Below are positions 11,177 to 23,500 of a stretch of 64,000 bases of DNA, one piece after another. This DNA comes from Litoditis marina (Eukaryota; Nematoda; Chromadorea; Rhabditida; Rhabditidae). Location of the stretch: NCBI GenBank assembly GCA_964036275.1, contig OZ038433.1, forward strand, positions 11,020,446-11,084,445, given 5' to 3'. Numbering within the stretch: the first letter of the stretch is position 1; each line of letters starts with the position of its first letter. The notes under the pieces are model-generated. The model was given only the letters and a program-made list of their open reading frames with translations, searched no databases and was not told the origin of the DNA. A program made the position numbers and the translations under genes.

Positions 11177-11545
11177 TGTGCCAACTGATCGAAACAAACG
11201 ATAACAGCCACTGAAGTGGAGTTATGGGGGGATAGATAGACCACCCAAGACTTAGTCGAAATCACGTTTTCACGTGAGCACGTGAAGTTTACGTGAGATT
11301 TTCGGAAAGTACATCGAGGAGATGTCCACGTAAACTTTATGCTGGAAAAAGTTAGCATGAAACAATACAGAGACCTGCTCTAACTGATCAAAACAAACGA
11401 TAACAGCCACCGGAGTGGAGTTATGGCCATGGGGGGGGGGATAGATAGGACCACCCAAGACTTAATCGAAATCACGTTTTCACGTAGGCTTTGACAGAAA
11501 GGGCACGTAAACTTGAGGTTAAAAGTTAGAAGAACGGCAGAGAAT
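11177..11545. repeat. Tandem duplication of about 200 bp
   Basis: caaacgataacagccac...gtggagttatgg...gaccacccaagactta..tcgaaatcacgttttcacg occurs twice (starts near 11177 and 11378). The second copy carries a G10 run at 11431-11440. Confidence 0.85.
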
Positions 11546-11580
11546 GAAACATCGAATGATGACAGCCCTGGAGTTGGAGA

Positions 11581-12201
11581 ATGAAAGCCAGAAGTAAGCA
11601 GATTACGTTCTTTCTGTCTGATTATGAACCTGGTGAAAAAAGGTGGGTTTTTCGTTCACGCGTAAAACTCAACTTCTTGCGGGGTCGGAAGGATGAAACA
11701 CACTTTGCGAGTGCAAAAACCGTCCTGTCACCTTTTTTAGAAAAACTGAAAAAGAAGAAGAATGATCCTTCAAAGACATCAGCAAGACCAAAAAGATTAA
11801 TAAGCGGATGAATACAACTTTTTAAGTGATATGCGCGACTTGCAAAAGATCAGGTATTGCTGGAGAAATGGCTAGTTCGGTGTTCCTATCATTCAACATG
11901 CAATTTTCAAAAAAACCGCGCAATGATGAGGTGTAGCAAGGGAGCCAGTAACTGGGTGATTTACAGTCAACTTTTCAACATGAATAGGCAATCGAACAAT
12001 GTACACTTTTGGCAAAAAAGTATAACATCTTTAGAGATAACTGATTTAAAAATCTGCGACCATCTTCTGAAATTATCACCAAAAAATCTTCTAGAATTAT
12101 CACCAAAAAATCTGTACTGTAATAGATTAAAACTGCCGATTTTAAATAAATCGAATAACTCTGATTATGTTACCAAGTTACAATGCAAAGCCAGGGTCTG
12201 A
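11581..12201 (+). other. AT-rich stretch with weak open frames, no recognised gene
   Basis: Two lysine-rich open frames (76 and 114 codons) occur here. They have no domain I recognise, no splice context, and an internal duplicated aattatcaccaaaaaatct block. Treated as non-coding. Confidence 0.35.
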
Positions 12202-12441
12202 ATATCAGAAGGTTAATACCCGGGTTTTCAAATCGAAACGCCAAATTTTCAGATATTCATAAAACTTCGCTCCACTCCAACACCTGTCAAGTTCAAGTGT
12301 TCAAGTTATCCGAGTAGTCAACCTTTTCGCAGATATCGGTGGAAACTGCCTATTTTCACAAGTAAAATCTACAAGTTTTATGCATTTTTCATGTTCAAGA
12401 CACAAGAAGTGTGAATAATTTAATGATTTGCAAGTTGCAAA

Positions 12442-13478
12442 CATACACCAGCAAGGTTGTCCGAATAGTCAGAAAAAGTCGAAAAACGGACTACACAGTG
12501 ATTCTATAACGACAAGTAAACTACTAGTGAACTCCTACCACACCCCTATTCTACTACTAGTAAACTACTAGTTTTCTTGTAGTAATGTAGGCGTAGGGGA
12601 GGAGTTAAACTATAGTTCTACTCCTACCTAACTACTAGTGAGATGGTAGTCAGCTACTAGTTTATCTGTGGTAAAAGTCAATTTTGAAAAATAAAAAATA
12701 AAATAAAATAAATTATATTTTTTAGGATCATATATCTTCTATAAGTAGTTACGTTATCCTCTATCGCATTACTCTGCTGTTTACCATGTTTTGCACTATC
12801 CGGGACTCGAACCCTCGAGCTCTCGCTTCTGAAGCGAGGCACTTACCACTGCGCCACGCTGCTGATGTGTGAGGGCGCGCCACAATCGTATACGATTACA
12901 GGCGCGCTTCACTGTTCAGCGCTCACTATGGAATAACGTGAATGCGCCACGAGCCCTAACAAAAAACATTATACTTAAGCCCGTTCTACAGTAGCACTAA
13001 ATCGATAGAAATTTTCCCATATTATGAATGTTCAGCACTTTCCTGCCTAGTTAGCGTACTACAGGTTTCTACTAGCCTACGAGTAAGTTACTACTAGCCT
13101 ACGAGTAAGTTACTACTAACTGTCTACGTGCTCATAATGCCTACAAATCACTGTGATTTACATTCTGTGGAGATAATGTAACGTAAAAAGACTAGTTTCA
13201 GACTGCCAAAATGCATTTTTTAATTTTACGTCCGTATTTACTACTAGTTTTCTACCAGGATACCCCTACTCTACCACGAGAGTACTCCTCCTTTACTACT
13301 ACTACTAGTTTACTACGAGTTTACCAGTAGTCCCAGATTTCCTATGTACTTTTCCGCCGAAAACATGAATATCGGAATCGGTTCTCCTCTGATGAAAAAT
13401 TCTAAATTTTCATGTGTTCACATCTGATTCTGAAAACGGCTTCCTTTTTGTCGCTTAGTCAGACCTTACCGGTGTACA
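12442..13478. mobile_element. hAT-type MITE split by an 850-bp nested insertion
   Basis: Outer ends catacaccagcaaggttgtc and ...ccttaccggtgtaca belong to the CATACACCAG family and are flanked by the exact 8-bp duplication GTTGCAAA. The element is interrupted between about 12497 and 13347 by unrelated DNA with inverted, gtaaactactag-rich ends and TAC on both sides. Confidence 0.85.
12803..12876 (-). pseudogene. tRNA-like sequence (CAG anticodon-like loop)
   Basis: The minus strand has an A-box-like tggcgcagtggtaagtgc, a perfect 5-bp anticodon stem ctcgc/gcgag with loop ttcagaa, and a B box ggttcgagtcc. The T stem and acceptor stem pair poorly, and a CAG anticodon would require a leucine tRNA with a long variable arm, which is absent. 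Probably a tRNA-derived repeat inside the nested insertion. Confidence 0.45.
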
Positions 13479-13950
13479 GTTGCAAATCTTCCACCTATCT
13501 CTGTCAATCTACGCGCGGCCGCAATTTCCAACACAATCGGATTCGATTCGGAATGTCCATAAAATACTGAACTCTCTTTGCCGCGTTTCATCTCAGATAA
13601 AAGAGAAAACATGACCGATTTGGCTGGTTTCCAATCAAAGAAAAGAAAGAGAAAGGAAACATAAAAACAACGAGGCGAAACGATATGCAAATTTTATGCA
13701 GATGGAAAATCTCCTCCTTTGTTACACGGTTCTGTCTCCCGAAAACAGCAAACCTAAAAACGGCCGAACGGATTTTCTTATTGCTGAAAAAGGCGTATTT
13801 GATGAAAAAAATCGAAAAGGGTCAACCTGACTTTTCATTCACTGAAATTCAAAGGCCGGGGAAGATAGGAACCTTTAATGGGCACAAGGGAACACATTAG
13901 AACAGGAAAACAAAATGCTCAGAATATTTTACTCAGTTCGCAGGTGCACG

Positions 13951-14120
13951 CATACACCAGCAAGGTTGTCCGAATGGTCAGAAAACTTCGAAAAACGGAC
14001 TACTTTTTAGTCGAAAGGATGAAAATCGGTCTACTTTTGATGAAAAATCCTGAATTTTCACGTCTTTATAGTTGAAAACGGACTGCTTTATGTCGCTCAG
14101 TCACACCTTACTGGCATATG
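13951..14120. mobile_element. hAT-type MITE (CATACACCAG family)
   Basis: 170 bp, flanked by the exact 8-bp direct repeat GGTGCACG (13943-13950 and 14121-14128). Confidence 0.92.
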
Positions 14121-14489
14121 GGTGCACGAAATAGTAAAAATGTGAAATTTCCTCATTTCTGCATTAGAAGGCTGGTTGTAAGAGAGAACCGGGTCATAGG
14201 AACAATACCCAAATAGAAGGGACAGGTGCAGTTTTGGGCAAAACGTCTAGCGGGGAAAGAAAGCTTCTACCACTTACATTCAAATACTACGCTCACAAAC
14301 AAATTAGACAAGGTTTCCTCCTATATTCTGATGAAGAACAGGATGAGATACACCCTACTTGCCTACTTGTTTGTATTATAATTTTGTAATTATCACTAAC
14401 TGAATAGACCTAAAGACATAAATTCACACAGTCACCCCTTCTTGATCTGTGTCAATTCAGCAAAAATGGTCAATCTAAAACGTAACGTC

Positions 14490-14700
14490 ATTGAGGCCGT
14501 CAATTAGAAATCAATTAGTAGAGAGATGACCATGTTTAAAGGCAATATTTCAATGTTTCATTTGACTTAGTTTCACTAACGAACTACCAATTCATTAGGA
14601 AACAATCAACTGTCATAGTGTCAATCCTAACGACTTTTGGGCAGTCAATTAGAAATCAATTAGTCGAGCGAGATGACCATGTTTAAAGGCACGGCGTCGG
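14490..14700. repeat. Tandem duplication of about 145 bp
   Basis: gtcaattagaaatcaattag...gagatgaccatgtttaaaggca occurs at about 14498 and 14642. Diverged related blocks (agtagtggacgg.acacgcc, agcaaactacaaact) continue to about 15150. Confidence 0.8.
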
Positions 14701-15164
14701 CTGTAAGGTGAAAAATGTCGCAGGCGCGCGCGTGTGTCCTTGCGAACACCCGCTTTAGCAGATAAGAAAGACTGCATGGAAAAAGTAGTGGACGGCACAC
14801 GCCAATTCATTGATTATTACAAGGAGTAGCAGACAAATGACTGTGTTTGGTCTGCAGATAGATCAATTCTGAAGGCAGCAAACTACAAACTAAAAGTGAA
14901 CTACTATACATCCATATGGGGCGTCTCATTGACATATGACGACTATACAACCCATTTCATTGATTTATTGATTATTCCAAAGAGTTGCAGCCATCACCGG
15001 ATCAATTCTAATCACAGCAAACTACAAACTACAAGTAGCGTAAGAGTGACGATTCAACAGCAAAGAATTCTTAGTTCGATTGAAAGCTTGGAAAAGGTAG
15101 TGGACGGGACACGCCGTACAACCCATTTCATTGCTTACATCGACGAGTAGCACGCATCAATGCG

Positions 15165-15303
15165 CATACACTAGTAAGGTCTGACTAAGCAACAAAAAGT
15201 AAGCCGTTTTCAGGTGTGAACACGTGAAAATTTTGAACTTTTTATCAAAAGTGGACCGTTTTTCGAAATTTTGTGACTATTCGGACAACCTTGCTGGTGT
15301 ATG
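15165..15303. mobile_element. hAT-type MITE (CATACACCAG family)
   Basis: 139 bp, flanked by the exact 8-bp direct repeat TCAATGCG (15157-15164 and 15304-15311). Confidence 0.92.
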
Positions 15304-15675
15304 TCAATGCGTCTGAGATCAATTCTAATTTCTGATCGCAGCAAACTACAAACTACAACTAACGCTAAAGTTACAACTGAGACAGTTCAACGAGAAAGAA
15401 TGCTTGGTTTGCTTGGTTAAACTTCTTGGGCTTCTTGCCCTTGCATCGAAAACAGAGAAGTTCTATCGACTTTGCGAAAAAGAGATAGTTTTTCTTCCAG
15501 AACTTTTCGCTCTTTGGACAACTTTATGTGCTTTGCATTACTCAATCATGACTGCCATACATCCCTATTGATGATTGCGAAGAACAGGAAACACCGATTC
15601 TAATCTGAGCACAGCAGACAGTTCGGCACAGATTGCACTAACACTCACAGAAAATAAGAAATTACAGTCCATAGC

Positions 15676-15827
15676 CATACACCAGCAAGGTTGTCCGAAT
15701 AGTCAGAAAACTTTGAGCCGAAAACATGAAAATCGGTCTACCTTTGATGAAAAATTCTAAATTTTCACGTGTTCACATCTGAAAACGGCTTACTTTTCGT
15801 CGCTTAGTCACACCTTACTATTGTATG
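15676..15827. mobile_element. hAT-type MITE (CATACACCAG family)
   Basis: 152 bp, flanked by the exact 8-bp direct repeat TCCATAGC (15668-15675 and 15828-15835). Confidence 0.92.
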
Positions 15828-16273
15828 TCCATAGCCCTTTTAATTCCCACTGGGACTCCTACAGTAATGATGAGAAAAGTTTCCATCCGTTTAAACAGTA
15901 AATGTAATCGGAAGAATCAACAAGTTTTGCATTCGCGCCTGACTCCCTAGTACAACAATTGTTAAAAAAAATCTCACCAAGTTAAAGCAGGCTTTAGAGC
16001 CTTCAACAAATTGACCGAACCCCATATAAATTTTCAGTTACGAGTTACAGAACAGTTCGCTTACCAATTAACGATGGCGGGCGATAACAGTACAGGAAAC
16101 GAAGAATTGTCTTCCTAGTAGAGTGGAATGTCTGAAAGTATGAAATTGACTTTATCTGTTCAATCATTCAGCCAGTTTTTATCCGAAGGCTAATGCAATG
16201 ACAAAGTTCAAACTATGAAAGAAGCTGCCCGCAAGCAGAGAAAGCAAGAGTGTCCAGAAGAAGAAGAGACACT

Positions 16274-16275
<2 letters not shown>

Positions 16276-16318
<43 letters not shown>
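16276..16318. repeat. (GA)n microsatellite
   Basis: Uninterrupted GA dinucleotide run. The surrounding 15.85-16.9 kb is AT-rich and holds no gene I can see. Confidence 0.95.
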
Positions 16319-16321
<3 letters not shown>

Positions 16322-16909
16322 ATACAGGTGAGAGGAACACCCGCACAAGTGGAATCGCGGTAAATAATGTGACTCGTGACACGAGACATCCATCAAATTC
16401 AAATATAATCCAGATTGAAATGAACGAAAAAGAGCAATAAATCATAAGGTTAAAAGTATAGCACCGTTAAAACGGTTTCACTCGATCCGAAATATCGGAT
16501 AAAAACACACTGCAAATATATCTCTTCATGTTTTTTTCTTCATTCATTCTCAACAAAAACAAAACAAAGCAAAAAGGTGTAACTAAGTGTCTAAACTAAG
16601 TGTCTAACTATATCACAATTCACAAACAAGAGACTAACTGTGGAAATTACAATCTTCACACTCTACTGGTTTCAAAATGCCGTTTAAAAATATCTTTTAA
16701 CAAAATTGGAAAAGACTTAAACTTAATTGAAAATTAACTAACTAATAACTTAATTCACACCCGCATTATGCTTCTATATATAAACTCTGCTCAAAAACCA
16801 TGCATGTTATGATTCATGAACTTTCTACAATAATATATACTACTACCTCTACTTCTGGAAGAGCTAGGCCACAAGGAGAACTGGACGTAACAAAAAATAT
16901 ACGACTAAT

Positions 16910-17200
16910 GGCGAATTCACTGGAGAACCGGGTCCTTTCCGAACCGATCCGCGAACCGGTCACTCGAGAACCGAACCGAACAGAGTGAACCGACCGAACC
17001 GACATTCTAAACCGACTGGTTCCCCTGTGAAAGGTTTGAACCGGATCGAAATTGATCATGATTTCAACACATAAATCGTATACAAGGTAAAATTAGTGGA
17101 TTCCCACTTATTTTACCTCGTATACTATCTGGTTCGGTCGGTTCGGTTCTCCAGTGACCGGTTCGGTTCGGGAAGGACCCGGTTCTCCAGTGAATTGGCC
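16910..17200. mobile_element. Mutator-like foldback element with GAACCG/CGGTTC arms
   Basis: 291 bp. Ends GGCGAATTCACTGGAGAACC and GGCCAATTCACTGGAGAACC are inverted, and flanked by the exact 9-bp direct repeat ACGACTAAT (16901-16909 and 17201-17209). The arms are arrays of gaaccg and its complement. Confidence 0.92.
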
Positions 17201-17326
17201 ACGACTAATACGACGACTACAACAATTAATTTTTGAATAATCAATTATCAATTCTATCCTATCCTAGGCCTCAACATCTTATCTATCTAAGCATCGTTTG
17301 CTAAGGGGGTTAGCACTTTTTGGAGA

Positions 17327-17340
17327 TTTATTGATTTATT
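17327..17340 (-). terminator. Candidate polyadenylation signals of gatA
   Basis: Two AATAAA motifs on the minus strand, at 17332-17327 and 17340-17335, lie about 180-190 bp downstream of the gatA stop codon. Confidence 0.5.
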
Positions 17341-17520
17341 CCAAAATTTGACAACATACCAAGTTTTTCGTAAATTCCAATATTTAGAAAGATACCAAAA
17401 ATGCCGGGTACTTTCTATCCTCGGCTGATTCTTTTCCAAATGTCACGAATAAAGTATAACCGAGAGCTATTCATTGATAAATTGTGTTAGAAACTATTCA
17501 ATCAATCATTTTACTCTGTT

Positions 17521-20500
17521 CTACTTTCTATGCCTGGCATTCCACATCAGCTGTGCCACCTCGCAGATCAGCTGATCGTCCAATCGATTCCCCATCAACT
17601 GAATTCCCACCGGAAGCCCCGAGGCACTTTCCCCGAATGGTACGGAGATGGCCGGTACACCTGACAGACAGAAATAATCAATATCGAACTACAAATACCA
17701 ACTAAGGAACACACAACATACTTGCGTTTGGTTAATTTCCGGGTATGTTCGCTATAGTTGTAGTATTTACATATTTTTTGTAATAATTGTAGTATTGATA
17801 GAATGACTGTGACTGATGAGTGTGTAGGATTGTTTTTCGAAATGCACCTTCCATCCCCCCCCCCTGACAATAATTGTAGTTTTGATACATTTATGGATCT
17901 TTGGTTCAATATTATGAAAAAAATTTAAGCGCAACCTCTCTATCAAAATAAGGCCAAACTAGGCCAAGTGAATGTGATCTCCAGTAAGGTTCAATCAAGC
18001 AGAATAGAAAATGATTCCGTATTTTCATGCCCCAACCCACCAGCCAAATTAGCCGGCTGCGTGTAGAAGTCGTCATGATCCTCCCTCTTGAAGTCGCCAC
18101 TCTGAAGTTGGGAGAAGAGAGGAGCTGGACCAGCTGCCACAGGTGTCAATAGAATATCCGCCTGTAGATAATTGATATCTGATAACACATTATGTTCCGC
18201 GAATGATTAAAATCATTCAACAGAGCACAGCCACGGTACTCCCATACCAGCAAGGTTCGGCGGATTACACAAGCAACCGGGTTGATATCAACCAAAAGTC
18301 AACCCGGTTGCTTTTGTAAAGAAAATTCGGTTGATTTTCAAAGCAACCAAAAAGCAACCGGATTGCTATTGAAAAGTAACCAACCTCTCTTTACAAAAGC
18401 AACCGGGTTGATAATGAAATCAACAAGCTCTATTACTTCACAAAACTAGGTTGCTTTTGTAAAGAAAGGTTGGTTGGTTCTAAAAAGCAATTTGGTTGCT
18501 TTTCGGTTGCTTTCTTGAAGCAACCGAATTTTCTTTACAAAAGCAACCGGGTTGCTTTTTGGTTGATATCAATCCGGTTGCTTGTGTAATTGGCCGCAAG
18601 GTTCGACTATTTCTCGAAAAGTAGTCCGTTTTTAGATTGAAACACTTCGCTTTCCTGCTTTGAGTGACCGCCGCAAGTGAGCAATACAGTATCCCCCCCC
18701 CCTCCACTCAAACCATAAACCATGTTAATTACAAATTCGCGTTTGGTCGAAACTGTATTGCAACAAATGTAGAGACAATGGTGGGCGCCAGAGGAAAAAT
18801 CAATATATATGACAGCCACGCTGTATAAACAAAAACAGTATTTTACTGTTTTGCAACAACGCTTGTTCTGAGCAGTTTCCCCATACACCAGTAACGCAGT
18901 AACGTTTTCTGAGCAACCACGGAGGAATAAAAAACTGGCTTTGCATTTAGGTCCGTGTCTTTCCATCGAAAACGTGAATAGTGTTGCCCACCGGTTGTCA
19001 ACATCAAACATCTGGCACGTACCTGACTAAATGCATTCAAAATCTCGTCGGTGATAAGTCGACGGACTTTTGTCGCCTGCTCCACGTACAGTAAGCGGTG
19101 CCTGCAAATAACAAAACCAATACTGTAACTTCTTAGAATTATGATAAATATACATGTGTTAGGAACCTGTCACAAATGAATTTGTTCATATACACACTAA
19201 AATACTAAGAAATACTTTTGATAATCTTATCAGTGTTATAATTCTTCTTCATTTTTTTTCAATTTAAAAATTCAGAAACCTGGCTCCCTTGCTGCCAAAA
19301 TCAGGAGAACTAGCTCATTTATAGCTTTATTTTTGTTGAAAAATAGTGAAAGCGCTTCTTTTTAGAGGATAGGCACACCGTATCGGTGTGATACCCACCT
19401 TTTCATCATGAAATAGTTTCCGGCCATAATCCGTTTCCGGACCACATTGTTCAATGATTCCGTGCGGGAATTTGTGTAGAGATCTACGGTGGAAACACCG
19501 TTTTCAGACCGGTGTCCATAGGCCACTCCGTCGTACCTTAAAATGGGTAACATACGTAAAATACCCCCCAATTTCGATACTGACTGATGCTCACTTTTGC
19601 TGATTTCGATCGGCGCATGGTCACTTTTGGGGCCACATGCGTCTTAGAAATTATGAGTGTTGACAAAAATACGGCATTTTTAGTTTCACATACTCACTTT
19701 TTGGTGTTGCTTATGCTCACTTTTGTCGACCTGATGTTGAAGTATTCTAGGTATGATGGGTAAATAAAAAAGACTATAAACAGGTCGCGTGAAGTAAAGT
19801 TGTCCGAAGTCCGAATAGTCGGAGGAATTAGCTTGTTTGTTCCCAGTATTTCTCTAGAATTTGGCGGCGAGTCGCCGGCGACATGGAGGGGTCGGCAGAG
19901 TGTCGCCGAAGGGTCGCCTGCGATTATTTTTAGGTCCTTCACACTGAACGTTCTATATAATGATCAGATACAGGAACTGGCAATTTTACATAGAATAAAA
20001 ATGATGTATATACTTATAGTCGCCAGAAAACCAGAAATAGACACGATGAGATTAAAGGCTTCATTGTTCATGTATAAGCATGTCACCCACCTAAAAACTA
20101 CAAGTATACGTATCTGATTAACATATATCTTATCCAGAATTAACGGCCTGAAAATAATCGCAGGCGACCCGCCGGCGACCCCTCCATGTCGCCGGCGACT
20201 CGCCGCCAAATTCTAGAGTTGGAGCGAAAAACTAATTGATCCTTGTAAAAAAGTTGAATTACAGGTTTGTGTGATTATAAGCCACCCGTTTGTCACCCTA
20301 TCAATCGTCAATGATATGTGGCCGCATTCACCAATACTGGACAACGGAAAGAGCGCCGTGCGCGTGAATGAGCGTGATAGAGCCATATAACCACGAATAC
20401 ACATTCCATTCTTTAGGGTCATAGAATTAAGGGACGACCCTGTGCTAAGAACTAAGTTGTGATTTTGAAATGCACGCTGGTAGGGAGCTCTCAGAAAAGG

Positions 20501-23500
20501 AGAGTTAGGAACAATTCCAAACTGCTCTCTCTCTCCGATACACCGCGAAATGAAACTCTTCCCAACCTAGCCATATTCGACGCAATATCCGTAGTTGACA
20601 GTACGTGGTAGCAGTCTAGCGCGTAGCGGGTGGAGGGAAGCGAAATCTGAGACAGAATGGCCCCTTCCCTTTGGAGTACATTGGCAGCCCGATTCCAAAC
20701 TCGCCACGCGTCTTCAGAGAGCCATTCGTTGTGGTATTCCTGAAGCGAAATGGGTGAAACTTCCACATCTTTTCAAGAGTCCTTCATAAAACTATTTGCA
20801 TACACCAGTAAGGTCTGACTATTCCACAAGAAGTAGTTCATTTTCAGATTGCAACACGTGAAAATTCATGATTTTGCAGCAAAAATAGACAATTTTTGTC
20901 GTTTTTGGCTAAAAAGTAGTCCGTTTATCGAATTTTTCTGACTATTCGTACAACCTTACTGGGGTATGACTATTTGTCTGACAAAATGAAAATAAACCAT
21001 TGGAAAAATGTATAAAACTGATAAAACGAGTTCTAACCTTTGGTATGCCTATTCTTAGTCCTTTAAGGGAAGACTTTTCCGGTGCAGCATCGCTTCCCCG
21101 TATACTTGTGGCATCTCTTGAATCTACACCCGACATGTACCCTGAAAACGTACAGAAGAATATATAAAGCACTATGTCTATGAGAAATGAGGCCTCAACA
21201 TTAGTCAGTAGCAGCCATACCCTAAATGCCGTGAAAGTTGTGACTTTCTCAAACAGGGGGGTTTTGCCCTCTCCCTCAGCCATTATAAAGGGGTTTTGCC
21301 CTTAATTTAGAAAATCGCTAAATCAGACAATTTTTTGGGGGGGGGGGGTTGCCCAAATCTTCGGACCAAAAACAGGGGGGGGGGGTTTCTCAAAACGCTG
21401 AGCATTTAGGGTATGGTAGCAGCAACTTCGCGGGCCTATATAATGGAATGTTTTGTTGAATCTATAGCTTCTTACGAGAAATTTCAACTGAATTGATTGA
21501 TTTATTTACATGCAAGCATGTGATATACAAGAGGAGAAAATAAAACATCGACATTAGGAAACGAAAACATTCTAATGGGGAAATAAGAGTCGGAAATCGT
21601 GGAATATCATTTGGTGATTACCAGTAAAGAAAAAAGAAAACAATATAACAGCACAGAATACAGATAAAACAATTCACCATCCTAATCCTAATTACTAATC
21701 TTCTGCTTCTCCAGCCCAACGTTTGAAGTAGAGTTGAAACATACCACTTCCGTTTTTCTTTCTTAACAATTATTTTGCACGATAACTAAACTATATTATT
21801 TATTATATTAGAGCTTTCATTCTTAATTCAATGCCCGATCAGAAAGATGGATCGTTAGTTTATATGTTGGTGGCTTGTTCTATGCACAGGCAAATCAACA
21901 CAGCAAAAACTAAAACTAACTAAGATATTTTAGGCAATCCGTGGCACTGCGAGCAAGAATAGAAGGAGCATCCAGAGAATTGACCTGTAAACCACCCATA
22001 CTAGGGTTGTTAAAGTCGAACACGAAACTCGACTCGACTCGAAAAAACTCGAAAATTTTCGAGTTGAGTCGAACTCGAAACTCGAAAACTCGAAATTTCT
22101 CAAAACTCGATAACTCGAAATTTCCCAAAACTCGAAATTTCCCAAAACTCGAAAACTCGAAATTTTGAACTCGATTAACAACCCTAACCTAACCACCAGT
22201 CGATGACTTCTGACAATTCATCTCACATCCGATAGACATGCTACGTCTTTTTGAGGCAAATTGTATGCACACTACCCTAGTTCTCATAGTTAGTTTCTAT
22301 TCGTATATAAAATCTTGTATATGAAAGGTATCTATTCGTATATGAAAAGTACATTTATAGGTACAGGCATAGACTAACTAATGGTATGAGTCCGTGTCGT
22401 GAGAGAACCCCATAAGTTGGCTTCAGGCCGAACAGTCCGTTGAATGCCGCGGGATTCCGGGTTGAGCCTCCTGTGTCCGATGCGAGACCCCTAAACTGAA
22501 CCTTCCTACTATCATCAATGATAAAAAACAACCAATACAATACACAGATCGATGCCATTGAAAATCACACTCACAAAATCACAAATCGACCACCATCACA
22601 TTAAGGTCTAGCAAGAAAGATTTCGCTGTAAACGTAGTACAGATAGAGCGTTGCTGTACACAATATTGGGAGTGGGAGAAGGGTGAAAAACGAATTTCTA
22701 TCCTAATTTTTAAAATTTCGCCTAGTTACTCTCAACTCTGTAAACAGCAGAGCAGCAGACATACAAATACGTTTTACTTTCAATACGTATTTCAATTTTA
22801 AAAAAGACCAAAGTCAGACGCTGACGCCAGCGCTGAGCGATACAGTTAGCGAAAAGTAATACTCACATGTCGGCTATTCCAAGTTGAACGGCGACGGCGG
22901 GTCCTCCAGAAGAGCCTCCGGGGATGTGCCAGTCCTGCTCCACATCCGACGTCAAACCGCTCTTCACCGCCCCGAAATGGCCCAGGGCACTCGAGGTACC
23001 CATACTGAACTCGTCCAGATTCGCCTTACCGATGATACAGCCACCTAGAATTCGTGGATATGAATATCGAGAACAACGGAACAAGCCCACAGCTATACTC
23101 GGCAATATTATGTGTCAAGTAACGAATTCGCACAATGCCGAGTGAATTCACCAAAATGCCATCGGTTGTTCTTATCATACGCCAGTAAGGTCTGACTAAG
23201 CGACATAAAGTAGTCCGTTTTCTTGCAAAAAGACGTGAAAATACAGGATTTTTCTTTTTCATCAAAAGTAGACTGATTTTCATCCTTTCGACTAAGAAGT
23301 AGTCCGTTTTTCGAAGTTTTCTGACTATTCGGACAACTTTGCTGGTGTATGGTTCTTATGTCTCATGCGAAGAATGTGCAGATTATGAATTATGATTCAA
23401 CAACAACATTAAACATTAAACCGAAACCGAACAGCTGATGATTAACATGGATAATGCAAAATTCTCGTCTACAACAAGTGAAAAACAGTGTTTTATTTGG

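Noticed and set aside
12803..12876. Functional tRNA-Leu(CAG)
   Set aside because: No long variable arm, poor T and acceptor stems, and location inside a mobile insertion; called tRNA-like only.
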